A stretch of 64,000 nucleotides of DNA from Gyrodactylus bullatarudis. Lineage: Eukaryota > Platyhelminthes > Monogenea > Gyrodactylidea > Gyrodactylidae. The stretch spans positions 1 through 64,000 of the forward strand of contig SSNU01000275.1 of assembly GCA_012064415.1 (NCBI GenBank). The letters run 5' to 3'. The notes below the pieces were generated by a model, which was given only the letters and a program-made list of their open reading frames with translations, was not told where the DNA came from and did not search any database. A program made the translations under genes and the position numbers. Positions 35,001 through 50,000 of this stretch are shown in pieces (the stretch's first letter is position 1; the number at the start of each line of letters is the position of its first letter).

Positions 35001-38000
35001 AATGAAATTTTCTACGAGAAATGGCTAAATCTCAATTTTTAGACATATCATCATGATATTGATGATTCGAATAATTGGGAATTTAGTAAATAGGGCGGGA
35101 AAATTTTGATTTACATTTTCAAAAATGGTATTCTCTCATTTCAAACTTTACTAAAGCTATTTGATATGAAGTTGGGAATCTATGATTTTTACAGAAATCT
35201 CGATATTCTCATCAAGAATTCGAATTTGTTGAAGATTTTACGGAATCCTACTCAGCTTTACCATTTGAAGAAAAAAATTCTGAAAAAAATTTATTTTTAT
35301 AAGAAATATGGTAATTTTTCAAATTCCCATTTGGCGCCAAAATTCCATTTTTTCGAACTTGGAGCTCAAAATTTTTATTGATTTGAAAGTGGGAGGCTGA
35401 AAGAGTTTTTTAGGATTAAGATTGGACAAGAAAATCAATTCAACTGATTCTGATCATATGCATAACCTAATTATCATCTGGAAGATGAATTTCAATTCTT
35501 TGATCCTTTTCACTACTTGAAAATCAATGAAATTTCGATAATTCAAAATCTCTCGAAAATGGGGTAACTGTCGATAATTTGACGGTGCTATTCAGCTTTC
35601 TTGTCTAATCTTGATACTGAAAATCAACTTTTGATAGCTCTCCCACTTTCAGTTCAATAAAAATTTTGAGCTCCAAGTTCGAAAAAATGGGATTTTGGCG
35701 CCAAATGGGAATTTGAAAAATTACCATATTTTTTATAAAAATAAAATTTTTTCAGAATTTTTTTCTTCAAATGGTAAAGGTGGGCTATATGAGTAGGATT
35801 CCAGAAAATCTTTAAAAAAATTCGAATTCTTGATGAAAATATCGAGATTTCTGTAAAAATCATAGATTCCCAACTTAATATCAACCAACTTTATTTTTAA
35901 TCGGATACTGTTCAAAGATAAAAATAATCATAATCTTCCAGACCGATATCCTTTCAAGAATCCAAGGAAAGAAATTCCAATTATTTTTTCAAATCAAGAA
36001 GTAAAAAGTGTGCAGAATGTGGAAGGTTATACTCTCTCTTGTGAATGACTAATGAATGTGTGCCATCATCACAGGAACAATGGACTAATCATGATTCATC
36101 AAAATACTCCTTTTTGTTCGTACATGCAGAGTAAGAGACACAGAAAAACTCGCCTATCATTACCATGGTATAAACTATGTATTGGTAGTAGAAGAAGAAG
36201 TAGTAAAAGTGACTGTGGATGGCAAGTTGAACTCAATGACATTTAATAATAATGATGATAATACATTGAATGGTTTACATTCACATACACAGGGGTAAAT
36301 AACTTAGGCTGAATCATAAATGTATCTATGGTATTCTGATTCTGTATTAATCAGTATCCTTAGGCGTATGATAATTGGTGGGCTAGAATTGGACTTCTTA
36401 ATTTGATCCTGAGAATACTACTTTTGTAAAAGTATAAATTGTGGGGTAATACAATTTATTTTATTCTCCCTAAACAATGTTTCAAAATGAAAAACCCAAA
36501 AACACATTATCCCTGAAATCATCAAAATTTGCTTAATTTTTTTTAGGAATTTATTTTCAACATGTGAAAAAAGACTTAATTTTTCCTATAAGCCCCTTAT
36601 TTATTCAAAATAAAAAAAACTATTCAAAAATCTTAACCTTTGACCTTTCTTGTAGTAAAATTCATTGAAAAAATCTTGGCGCGTGTACAAAAATTTTCAA
36701 TTTCAATCGAGATTTTGTATATCAGAAATAACTCGAAAACGTGTGGTTTTATAGGAAAAATGCTTAGTTTTCGATTAGGGTTAATTCCAAAAATCACCCC
36801 AAAGGAAATATTTTCCCAGAAATATCCCCAAAAATGACCCCAATGAAAATTCCAACACTTGCTCAAATCAATTATTCTTATTTCAAAATTCCCCTATCTA
36901 CTAGATTTATTGTCAGATAAATTTTTTGAACGGTTAAACTTCTATTCAAAGATTGAAAGTGAACTTTCTCCTTTTATGGAACCTTTGATGGAAAAAAACT
37001 TGGGCTAATCTGAATAAGGAGTCGGAACTTGAAGGTTACAAAATAAATAGAAAACGTGGATGACCATGCACAAGCCGTAAAAAATCAAGAGCTGAAATAA
37101 AGCTTAAAGAAATTTAGAGTTAAATAAAATTATTTTTTACAGTAAAAATATTTCTATTGAAACACGAAAAAAGTATTTATCTCGATCAATCAGAATGCAG
37201 CAAGTGATTTCTATACATTTAGATAGGAAAAAAAGTGAGTTTTTGTGAAAATGTGAAAATTCACTGTTAATACTTGATCAGGGGGTAAATATTCGTGTTT
37301 CAATAAAAATAAGATGTTTAAATAGAAATATTTTTATCGTAAGAAGTTTCTTTTGAAAATTTTTGGGGTAATATTTGGAATTGACCCTTTCGATTATCTT
37401 CAAAATAAGATTAAAATTGAAAAAAATAGCCTACTCTAATAAATAACTATTAATATCTATAGATTTAGTAACGATTCCTTCGAAGAATTATAGAAAATGT
37501 GTACCAAATAGATGCATTTGCATCATGTTATTTGTTGAGGAACAGGTTGAAATCTCTGATCACATCTGGACTAGATTAGGATTGCTTAATTCAATTTGAC
37601 CAATCAGATTCAAATGTATTGAGTATCACTCTTTGAGAGTGACCATGAGAGTAAAAGAGAATCGCTCACCATCCTTAGGGATTTTCTATCAACATTTCCA
37701 TTCAATTCATCAACTTTTTCGTTGTTTTTCCGTGTCTTATTTGCGGAGTGAGTATCATTGATGATATCACTATAGTAAATGCCATCATTGGTTGCAAATA
37801 GGACAACATTCTGATTGGTTATTGGATTTATCCATGAAGCAGTAGTATTAATCTTTAAGGGGCAATACTCGTAGATCAAACTAAACTGAGAGGCTGGATC
37901 CTTTGGGAAAATTAATTTCTATCAATTTACTCTATAGATTTTTAACAAATTTTAAAAAATACAGCTGTTACCGTGAAACCCGCTAAAAATATCAAGAAAC

Positions 38001-41000
38001 TACCTAGGAAATTGTGAAACCAAGTAACAAAAACTAACTGAGAGAAGAAACTTCAGAAATTGATTTTAGAATCGCCGAAATTTTTCGTGAGTTTCAAAAT
38101 TTTACATAGCTATTAGAATATTAGAGGAAATACATAATACTGAAGCTAGTGCTCTGTAAAAATGGAGATCAGAACCGTTTTCATGAAATTAAATTTCAAA
38201 GGTGATGGCTTTAGCAATGATGTAAGAAAACTAACTGTAATCTTGTGTAAATCACCATTATATCAAGATACAATTAAAGATTGTATTCAAAAAACAAAGA
38301 TTATTTAGTTTAATTTATAAGAATTTGCTCAATCCTGAAGAAAAAAACACTCTCTTTTATTTAAAAGTTTCAACTTGGAAAAACAGTTAGAAAACTTATT
38401 ACGAGGACGGAGGAACATCTTTCAAAGAGAATACTTCTCTTCATCAAAACTTAGCTGATAATAATCATATTGCTAACAAATCCAACTTTTCGATAATTAA
38501 TAAGAACCCAGGTGCTGACAGAACTGATCTGTGGATTAAAGGGAATCTATCATGTATAATATTATCATTTGAATTAATATTACAATATATACCTTTTATC
38601 TCATCTTTTGGTTATTCAAAATGAAATGAAATGAGGAGAAAACTAACCGTCTCTTGATTTGTATCATTAGAATGGACAAGAGTATTCGAAAGCACTTTGC
38701 AAGAATCACGTTTGCTATTTCGACAATTTTTCACCTGGTTCGTAACTTCATCATCCTCATCCTGTTCACTATAATTACCATTGGTTAATTTAGTATTCAG
38801 CCGAGGTGTAAGATTATCAACATCAGAGTTGATATTGTGATTAATTCTCTGTGATAATACTCTCTGGGCACTGCACCGGGAACGCAGAGTTGAGGTGTCA
38901 ACCTCGTCATTATCCGAGTGATGTAAAGAGATGACAGACTCTGATAGGTTATTTATTCCATTCTTGTTTGAATTGCATAGGCGGTTGAAGGGAGAATCGC
39001 CATTTGCTAATAAAAGAACAAAATGATAGCTTTAAAAAATAGTCCAGAAAAAATTGAAAAGCCCTTGTTTCAGTCATTTCACTAATAACGTTAAGCTTGT
39101 TTACTAATTTCGAAAAACTGTCCACTAAAGACGAAATAATTTCTCTTCATTTCGATAAACTGTCCACTATATTCGAATAGATCCTAACCTGTAATTATCT
39201 CATTTTCTTAATATTGGAAAACTCTACAGTAATTTCGTTTAAGAATTCCACTAAATTCGAGAAAATGTACACTAATTTTGATAAACTCATTTGATAATTA
39301 CACCTTCAATTATTCTAATTTTGGAAACTTGTCCACTAATTTTGTCAACGAGTCCTATAATATCGAAAAATTGTCCACTAATTTCGTAAAATGACTGTAT
39401 TTCAGATAAACTAACCAGAATAAATTTGATCGTGAGATTGCGTAAAACTAGTGTCCATAGTAAGATCCTCCTCTTCAAGTGATTGGAATGCCTGACTGAG
39501 CCGGTTAGAGTTGAGAAGTTTTGAGGATCGAGAAGATGGTGTTCGTGAATTAATCCCACCATTACTATTATTGATGAGGGTGGATGAATCTGGTTTATTA
39601 AGAGTATTCTTGTTGGAGATTTGTTGTGGTACTGATTGTGTGGAGGAGGTTTTGTTATCTGATTGTCGTTCAGCTTGCAAACGCCACATTAGCGTTGCTG
39701 GCAATTGTTGTTGTTGCTTAGCTTGCAGGGAGTTGTTCAAAATCATCGAGGTAGCTGGATTAGCTATCTGAACTGTTCTTATTGAGGAAGATCGATCACT
39801 GTTTCTAGTAGTTATTGAATCGAAAGTTGTTTCATTTGAGATTTTCCGATCACCATGGGCAACTGGCCATCCGGTCAGCTTGTCGAGACGGGCTGATGAA
39901 AGAGAGTCAAATGTTTGCGAGGATGACATCTCAGTTTTATCGATGAACTTTCTCTGTCGTGATTTTTGACTATTCTTGACAAGATTGTTGTTTTTAGAAT
40001 TGTTAACGTTGATTTTACCATTGGAGGAGGCCTTGTTTATGCCGGAATCTTGGTAAATTTTGTTAAATACATAACTTGTCTCTAGATCTTGCCTATCAGG
40101 AGAAATTAAATCGACAAGACTAAAGGCTCTACGAAAGATTACATCGTATTCGTTAAGTCTTTCAGAGAGCATGTTCAATGATTCAAAGTTTTGTTCTGCA
40201 TTCGAGTTGAGAATGAGATTCTTTTCCTGGTTACCATACGCAGAGAGACGAACTTTGGAAGCTGAGGAAATGACTGAGTTTCTATTTGATGGTTTAACCT
40301 CGAATAAATCAACTGATATGGATTTTAAACGAGCTAGGACTCCGGTTGAACCAAACGGCTTCTTACCCAACTTTGATTCCTTACGAGTTGGTAATGGTGA
40401 CTAGAAAAATAAATGTAATAATTTTGAATCGAATAAAATGAAAATCAATTCCTATATTTTTAATGGCTAGTTAAAACTCAAAATCTTGCAAAATTTAATT
40501 GAAGAAGGATAATTATTTCAAAATATAGTCATCCCCTGCTCGATATCTCTCATAGTTTAGATAAGATAACTCGTCTTTGAGCCAAGAAATGGTAATTTTA
40601 GCCATAGATTTTCGTCATCTATGTGAATGGTCGTGTTTTTAACCTATTATAAAATCAATTTAAAACGACTCCTCAATCAATGATCGAGTTACAATGAATA
40701 TCTCAGTGAGCATTTTACTACAAAATCAATAACAATATTCAGCTGAATTTGCATTTGAATTTGTGTATTATTTATCGGGTAATAAGGAGGCACATGTTAA
40801 AAACTCACAAAAATATTTTTCTCAATCTGACTGACTTTTTGCTGACTAGATAAGAGGATGGAATCTTGACTAATTTTATTATTCCCGGAGTTTCGTAGTT
40901 TAATCTTGTTAAATAGGGTGAGTATTTCATCAAAATTTCTTGAAGAGAATGGTCTCTGTGTTTTTAGGTTGGACTGGGCTGGTTTATTAGATTGAACACA

Positions 41001-44000
41001 TGATCCGTTTGATATGGGTCCGATTGGACTGACAACTTTGGAGCTGTTTGCAGTGCTACTGTCTGACTTGAGGCGTAACTTCACTTGAATTTCATCTTTA
41101 ACCTCTTGAGAAGTGAATGAGGTTGATGGTTTCAACAAAGTTGTCGGTTTTTGCACATTCGGTTTGGTCTCAAAGGAATTCTCATCTGTGAATGAACTGG
41201 TTACAATTGTTGACTCTTGTTCCTTTTCAACCTGAGACGATAATACTAAAATGGAAAATTAGATAGAGCAACATTGAAAAAATGATTGAAAAAGCTAGTA
41301 ATCAATAGCATGACTCATTATCTAAGACCAGATGTATTTAGATCATTTATTGCAAAATTTTCAATTGCTTGATTTCATGATTGTACAATCAAGATTATTG
41401 GTTGAATTAGAATGATATTTAGATGACTTTGTTATTTCTTCAAAAGAGGTAAAAATTAAATTCGTATTTTGATGCATTCACAAGGGAATAGCCATAGTAG
41501 CATGTATGTGATATGAGGTTTGTAGCGAGAAACTATTAAATTCCTATTGGTTCAAGGTTCACTGGTTATTGAGCCAATCAGATTTGATTTTATTGTCAAT
41601 GAATGATTTAATTGGGCTAGTAGTGTTTTCCTCTCGTAAAGATAAACCTTTGATTTTATAGTCTTGAAGAAGGTTTTTGGAATAATAAATACAGTTTGAT
41701 ATTCAATCATAAGTTTTAATTTATTAATGAAATGATTTTCTTATTCCAATAGAAATGCTTAAAAGGGTGAAAATATTTTAGCAATGAGTTTTGAAACCTA
41801 TACATTTCAGTCATGGATAACTTATCTTCATGGGTTTTTTTAAATTTAAATAGAAACGTACATGCATCAGCTGCCTGTTCAAGGACACTTCGAGTTTCGC
41901 ACGTTTTAATACTCATTTCACCATTTGATAGTTTTGTTGGCTGATCACCTGAAACACGATTGTCTCCGTTGGCAATAGACGAGGCAATAGATGAACCAGA
42001 AGTGGCTGTAAATCTTTTATTCAACTGTTCAATCATGGAGATGACATTGCTTCCATTGTTGGGAATAAAACTGGATGAAGAGGTACACGATGAAGTTGTA
42101 TGCGTCTTTAGAGAAGAATGAGCAAGAATCTTCATAAGTGGTGATTGGGGTGTGTAGCTTAAAGAGGTCATTGAATGAACAGAACTGCCTTTGGATTTTT
42201 TATCGAATGAAGAGGACGACTGGCTACCATCGGATGTGGTGTTCTGATGACACTTTTCTATGACGTTGTTTGGATCTTGGGCAAATGTATCGGAGGTTAT
42301 ATCGTTAAAAGAGGAATTATTATTATTATTGAGTATAGGGGAGGAAGAAGTTCCGTTGCGAGTGGAAGATTCAAGTTGATTTCTTAGTTCAGACCTTTGA
42401 GGACCATTGCTGACAATTGAGTTTGGCGTAAGACTTGCCTTTAAGGGATCTTCGGAGCTCTGACCGGACATACTACTCTTTGATAATTCTGATTTCGTTG
42501 CTTCCATAGACATTTGAGCCCTAGGGTAAAATCATGTTTTGAATATTTTTCCAAATGGTTATGGAAATGCTATTAACTAGTAGTAACTATAGTTTCTTTT
42601 TGATAGCTCAATCCAATTCTGATCGAAGCTAATACAAATTGTTCTTATAATTCTATATAAAGTTACTTTCAACTTACCCGGATAACCAAGCGGCCTTTTG
42701 AGCAAACTTTATTCTCCTCAGTTCATTCATAAGTTCTCTGGAAAGGTTGAAAGTGAATTTAGAATGTATGTGAGAAATACATGGTAAACTCGGTATGCAA
42801 AGAATACATTAAAAATTTATAACTATTAATTGTGAAATGTTTATTTTTAGATTAATTTAATAGTAATTTCAAAAACTTTATCACGTAAACGTCAAATAGA
42901 CAAGTTTAAATCTAGCCAATGGAGGCAGCGAAAAGAGTTTAGTTCCAATTCTAAACATTGTACAATGTCTATTGGTTATTTATTATTATTATTATATAAA
43001 CAGATATATAGAGTAAGTAAATAAAAAAAGATTGTGAATAACAAATGATGATTTAGATTCCATTCAAAGAAGCAGCAAATGAATCTGAAGCCTTGATGAT
43101 AGCAAATAAGAGTTTTTTTGTATGAATATGGGGATATGGGCCAAAGATGTATATTTAAACATTTCTATTGTATGAGGGGTAATAGAATAATTTGGTGAGA
43201 ATTTTCAAGCCAATCGGATTCACTCTCTCAGTCTGAGATTCTATCTATATTTTTAATGTACAAAGTAAAAGGAAGGCAATGAATGAATAGAATTCAGGAC
43301 ATGCATAGGACATGATTGAGAACAAGGACAGACAATCGCACAAAAAGTGAAAAGAGACAAGGCACCAAAATGACTTTTTGCTGGACTGATGATGAAAAAA
43401 CAAACAAAAAATAAATAAATGAACGACACCATACTCATGTAATATTGAATTATTAACTTTTGAGATGAGCACAAGGAAAGAAAAAAAGGTGCACATTCAG
43501 TTGAGATAACTTGAGTATAGTCTAAGCTAGAACACTATAGAAGGAATCCTAATGATTTAATTAAGAATATAATTATCACTTTAAATTAATATTTCATAGA
43601 CATGGGTGACCAATGGGGAATGAATGTATCTGGAAAATTTCTTCAATTTTGATACTTCAATTACTGTATCCTACGAAGTGCTTAAATAGGCATAAAATTG
43701 AGTTGAAGTTGAGGATTTTCGAAATAAATAGGTAAATTTTCAACTTTGATTTTGGATAGCTCAGAAACTAAAAGAGTCAAGGGAATATTCCGTTTTTGCT
43801 CTTTGGTTAAGAAATTTTTCCTGAACAAGATGATGTCATTTCTGTCTTTCTATTTCATTCATGTTTTTCTCTATTTAAAGACAAAACACAGCAAGTCGAA
43901 AACTCTATTGTAGAATTTTTTAAGAAGCACATATCTGAAATCAAGGAAAAATTCTCTACAAAAGAGGAAAATATTATCGAGTATAATTTTTCCCGCAAAG

Positions 44001-47000
44001 ACTGTTTAATACAAGTTTTTTTTATTTTAAATATCTTTCAGTTCAAATTATTGCTCGAGGAAGTGTTGTGTTCCACTGATGGAACATGATGGACATGATG
44101 GGTTAAACTTGAATTTCTCCCCGAAATAAATAGACAATTCTTCTATGATTGATGAGAATTGTCCATAATGATTATTTATTTCTCTAATAAAGCAAAAAAT
44201 CAATAAAAATTTGAGGAATAACTATTCGGAGAATGCGATTAGAACAAGATCAGAATCATTGGAAAGGCAAAAGGAACTAGACCAATTGGGAATTTCGTTG
44301 AGTTAACATTAAAATATTTACTATGATCTGATTTATGGGAAGGCAGTTAAACTGGTTAGGGTTGAAGTTTTTTACTTGGCTCTAAGTTCAAATTATAGAA
44401 TGTGCTCGATTAACCGTTATCATTCACAAGTTATGATGGGAAATGATGCATTGGTGCAGATTAAGGGAGCTAATTGTGTAAACCTAGTTTCATTCTCTCT
44501 TTAATAGTATCTGAAATGTTATGAAGATCAATACTTCAACCCATGATAATATAACCTAGTTTTTATCTCGACACCTTCATGGGTCTTATGGAGTAATTAA
44601 AAGTTTGAACTAAAACGAAATAATATAGGGGTAATCATATTTATCAAGTGATAACTATTATTATTGTTGATTCAGATACATTAATTTTGACATGAGATTT
44701 AAGGGCTGGAGAATTTCGATTTTTAAATCCAATTTTGGTAAATTGTGAGTTTGACAGAATTCTTAATAAAGGACTTGAGAATGTTGGAACAAAACACCAT
44801 TTTACCATTTGAAAAATAAAATTTTCTATAAAAATTAATTTGTGAGAATAATACGAATTCTATATATTTGATAGACAAGAATTTCTTGACTAATCACAAT
44901 CCCAGAGATCGACATATTTTAGCCAATAACTTTTCTATCTAAGTCTAAAAACCCTTGATTATCATCATCATTAAGTTCTTAAAGATTTGAAGTTTTATTT
45001 TTGCTAGCTAGTATTGAGAGTGACCTGAGAGACTTTCATAACACAACAACTCAAATCTTGATGCCTGTAAGTATAAACAAAATTTATTTACACAGATTAA
45101 TTGGAGAAATAAACTTTCCAGACAGATTAAATGGCTCTATAGAGTAAGATTGAATAAAATTTCAGATTTCAAAGTGTTTAAGATTATATTATTATTAATA
45201 TAATATTATTTTTTACTATTATAGTCAAGATTATTTTTACTGTATTTTAATGAAATTTAACTTTCCCATTGGTCTAATGAAAGGAGGACAAGACTCAAGA
45301 GAGCCTTTTGGAAATCAGTGTAATGTTTAATTTTTGATAAAGAAAAGGAATATTTTGTTCAAATAATTAAAAATTCTTTAATTTTCAACGCACCTTTTAG
45401 CAGATTTAAGTGACTTGCGTATTGATGATAAAGGATGTTTAAATCCCTTAATCTTACTGTAAAATAAGCAAGTTTTCAAAGTCTCATTCAAATGAGTGAA
45501 AAGATCTATAAAGCATTGATCGTTTTATGCATACACCGAGTAAGGTTTTCACTTTTCTCATTCAAGGTCTGAGAGGAAAAGAGAAACACCCTACAACTGT
45601 TTTGCATATGGATCAACTTGAAATTGGAAATGAGTTTGAAGACAATTCTGTCATTTCAAGTTTAAATTAAATAAAAGGAGAGTACTCTTGCAAAGGAGAA
45701 GACTATTCGGTAAAAATCAAATTATTCAGCGCTTTACGATGTTTTATTCTAATTTGGTTGATTTGGATATCACCAAATAGACCTATTCCTGATGAAATTA
45801 GAAATTTTTATCTCTAAAAAAATCTAATTTTATTCTCAGAATCGATTTTAAGAAAAAAATTTAGTGATTTTGTATTTAAAATTTCAGATTGGCGCGATTT
45901 TTCCTTTTTAATTAATTACAAGGTGTGAGAAGAATGAAATGTTATTTCACTATTAGACAAAGAAACCAATTATCACTGTTAAATTTTTGAAATAACCGCC
46001 AGTTTGAATTTATATTGGATCATCCAAATTTATTAATTTTCAAGCAGTCAAATGATCGAAAAATAGGAAGTAGACTTTCACCACGATAATGAAATGTTTC
46101 CCAACATCTCAAAAACAATATTTTTTTCCTTTTCTAGCTATGATCCGTGAAAATCTCGTTTTGTAAGATCAAAAAATATTTACTACTCAAATTTGAAACG
46201 TTAAAGTGTGACTTTTGATACTGTATCCAAAAATCGAGATAAAATTATGAGATTTTAATGAAAAAATAAGGTTTTTGTCAGATACCCAAATTCATCGAGC
46301 TTTATATCACAACTAAGACTATTCATTCTATTCAAATTTGCCTGAGAATCAATATGGATACAACAGTGCAAGGATCTATGATAGTAGGATCATAACTTGT
46401 TTAAATGGGGATCAAAAACCCGACAGCTTCAGTTAAAAGAATCCGTAAAAGCGCAAAATAATTTGAAATTTTCCCAACATTCACATGTCACCCTATACAA
46501 AGGAAAGATATTTTCTTATAGCAATTTTGTGACTGAAAAAATTCCAAAGAAATTCAACAAAAGATGTGCATAGTCAAACTGATGAACTTGATGGAGTGAA
46601 GGAAACGCGCGCTAATTTTAGTCGAATAAATAACTCGTGTTGGCTAGTACATATAATAAAATATATTTCCCATGTGTAGTGTGAGAAAGAAAGGAATATT
46701 TTGAGAATACAAAACATAGAAATCTATAGAGAACCCAAGGAAACATTCCCAATCTCCACCCCTTAGCTCCTCGTGAGTAAAACAAGACTTTTTATATCTC
46801 GGACTGGGTAGTTGGATTTTAGGCCATTGGTTTCTATAGATTTCTGGATTTCATAAAAAGTATTTGGTTTATTTATGGATTAATCTAATTTCTCAGTAGT
46901 CAAGCACAATTGGTATTTTAAAGAGTATTCAAAATAATCATCATTAATGAATAATTTAAGGGCTAATTCTAAAATTGACCCCTAAGAACAATTTCTTACA

Positions 47001-50000
47001 ATTGAAACTGAAACTCATCTAGGTACAATAGATAATTTGGAATTAATATCTTTTATTTCTGATATATATATTTCTCTTGATCACTCTTTGGCTGCAACTC
47101 ACGATACTTAGTTACTGAGGATCTAGACAAGGCCACATATAACCCTAGTGCCATTTGGAAAATTTCTGCAAATTCAAGATTTACACTGGCCTAATATTTC
47201 TAATCAGCTGAAATGACTGAACCTATATCGAAATCTATTTTAGGGAGTAATGTATTAAGAAAGTGAATTTTTTGTTGAGTATCTTGAGAAAATACGTTTA
47301 AGATTAATCCATAAATAAACTCAAGAGGGATAAAAATTAAAATCTTGAAAGAAGAATAAATATTTCTCAAGATAAACTTACTGTCCGGATTTTTCCCCGA
47401 GATTCTTCGACGGCGATGGAGAATTGAAGAAGGGTGATATTGATGTCAGGGTTGTATTAACATTGAGCAATTGTTGTTGGAGAGCAGTTACCTTTTTTGC
47501 TTGACTAGTACTCATGTTATCGATACGAATTGAGTCGATAGAGTTTTCTGTAAAGTCATTATTACTAGAGGAAATGGAATCCAACTTGGTGGAGGTGTTC
47601 TCAACCATACCGTTCCTCGCCAACTGCTTAGACAGGGAAGAGTTTCCTTGGTTTTTGAAGAGAAACTTTGACGGATCCTTGGTCTGTTTATCACCCATTA
47701 GCATGAGAGAAATATTCTCAAGGTTCATTGGTTCATCTGGGATGGTTATCCTATAATAATGCGAATGTTCTTTAATTAACTTTTTCCAATAAAACAATGA
47801 AATAAGTTGATTAATTAATAATTTAATTATGTTTGAATAAGAGCTTGCAATATTAATCAAATTCATTATTATTGAATAAGACTGTTTAGCAAGAGTTTTG
47901 TATTTTCGTCAATTTTTGTTATGCTATGGATATAAACGACCTGAATTCAATGGTGAAAACGGTTTAGTTTGGATCCGATTTTTATGATATCAGTGTGGCA
48001 ATACCAAAAACAAGTATATGATGTAGCTATTATTCAGTATGACGAGTTAAATAGCTACATTCTGGTGTATCATAGAACATATATATTTGTCTTTGGTGTT
48101 GCCACAAGAACACTGAGATGAAAAAAACTCGGTTCAAAACTTCTGATCCAATATCGGCAGAGATTCCCCAATCAATTGAAAGACGATTTTCACCATTGAA
48201 TTCAGCGTGTTAAAATCTATAACATATCAGAATATCACGAAAATACAAAACTTGAACTTCAAATTCGCATAACAGTGTAATTTATCATTCAGATCGGTAT
48301 TTCCAAAGATACGAGCAGAGTGAATTCTTATTCAGATCTCCATTCATCATCGTAGAACCTGGAACCCTACTTTTAAAAGTGTAATATTATGCAAGCTCTT
48401 TTAGTTGATTGAAGGAAAGTTGAATTAGGAATGAGAAAACTCAATGAAGTCTATGCGGAATAAATGAAAAGCATTTATCTTGAATTAACTCCACCAGAAA
48501 TCAAAACCATATTTCGAAAGAATGGTTGAACTTGAACCTTGGTTTGATGACTTCTTTCCTGTGGAAGATTATCATGAAAGTAATAATTAGTTTTTTAATG
48601 TAATTTCATATATTGAGATATTGTAAAATTTGTGGTACCATAATTAATAATATTTTGAGAGGTTTGCTTTATGTATATGCCTGGTTATCTCTACAGTATT
48701 CATTATTTCGAACCTGTTATTTCCCTGTTAGTCCTGTTAGTAGAAAAAGACTTGTTCTGGAATAACAAAAGATAGCTATTCAAGGATTAGATTAATTTAC
48801 TCAATCAGAGTTTAGGTTCGACTATATAATGATTACTTTTGTTCATCAAATGTGTCAAGAATCAGTGACTCGAATTAAACTGATTTGTGAATGAATCATC
48901 AAATGATTCATCAAAAACTTAAGAATTACACTTAAAAATTAATTCAAAACGCTTGGGGAGAGTTCTCAAAAACAAGTTTTTCTCACTCTAGTCCTTCCAA
49001 GTCGTAATCATCTTTCTTAGATTTGATCATCCCCTGGCCTAGGACGTCACCGTGGTCATCTTCAGCTTCATCATCATCCTCTTCTTCGTCATCATCGTCG
49101 TCATCCTCATCAGAATTTCCATGAATACGAAATCCAAATTCACTAACACGATCTTCACTTTGACATTCCTAATATAAAAATGAATACATGAATGATAGAA
49201 GGTAGTAAGGTAGTAAAGAAGATGTGTGGACATGTTGAAACCGTGAATTAGGGAATCATAGAATTAACTAGTTAAAAACATGAACTAGCTGCAGTTAAAA
49301 TTCAGGTAAAATCTGTTACAGTGAAAATGGGAAATCAGTGAGTGGACAGAAATCACTAATGAAAGTGGGAAACCAGTGAAAATGGGAAAAATTTAATTCA
49401 TTTCCCATTTTCACTGGTTGTTTCCTGAAATCATATATCTGGTGTACTATCTATTCCAGGTATATGCGTGAATGATTTATTGATGTCATCATACACTGTG
49501 TATTACACGTAAGAGGGGGATTTTATTCTATTTTATTAATCTCTTTGGTTGGTCCAAGGATTAGGTATTCTTATCTAGGGGCTAAAGAGAGAGTAGTTTT
49601 AATTTAAAACTTTTAAATAAATTAGTTTTTAAAAATATGACTGAGGAACCGAGTGTATCAAGAGTTGTATTTTCAAACTTTTAAAAATTCTTTCTAAACT
49701 TGAATTTTATCACGTAACTATTGACTAAAACTAGAAAATTTACCTTAGTAAATAATATGAAATCAATATAACTTTGTATATGAAACTAGAGATTACCTGA
49801 AATTAAATTTTAACCAACTAAATTACTCAGAACTTGGGTACCAACCGAAGAGATAAATGAAATAAAATGCCCTCCAACCCTGATCATTATGAGAGCCAAT
49901 CAGATTTATTTATATTTTTCTTTTGTAAAATAATGCTTGACTCTGTTGGTGTTAGAGTTTCCGAGTTTGATAGAGGTAGAGGGATCTAAGATTCATTTTA

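Larger units (their letters stand above)
29045..37900 (-). other. hppy: Exons encoding the CNH (citron homology) domain
   Basis: Exons 37900-37670, 33225-33035, 30628-30071 and 29723-29045 together match the CNH of MAP4K3/5 along its length. Conserved points are CPLKI..ASWINP, GIYYSDI, LFPQRC, SLSGPNNQLFNHNL, the basic RFQASNKIPSTKHC, ARNPFNGAKYL, EWFNPL, PLACLGVYRH, LLVCFEDCAKVLNLAGK, VESIVCLRDSLLVF, YRLLGH and DNSNVYLLTGG. Two inserts lengthen it: a KTRKNNEKVDELNGNVDRKS loop before LFPQRC and a roughly 130-residue polar insert across the last junction. The stop is the TGA at 29047-29045. A possible donor GTATGT lies just before it, so an alternative last exon cannot be excluded. Confidence 0.85.

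Noticed and set aside
35106..35915. Open frames on both strands in the 35-kb region
   Set aside because: They are the two arms of a palindromic foldback element read in opposite directions, with near-identical Lys/Phe/Tyr-rich products.
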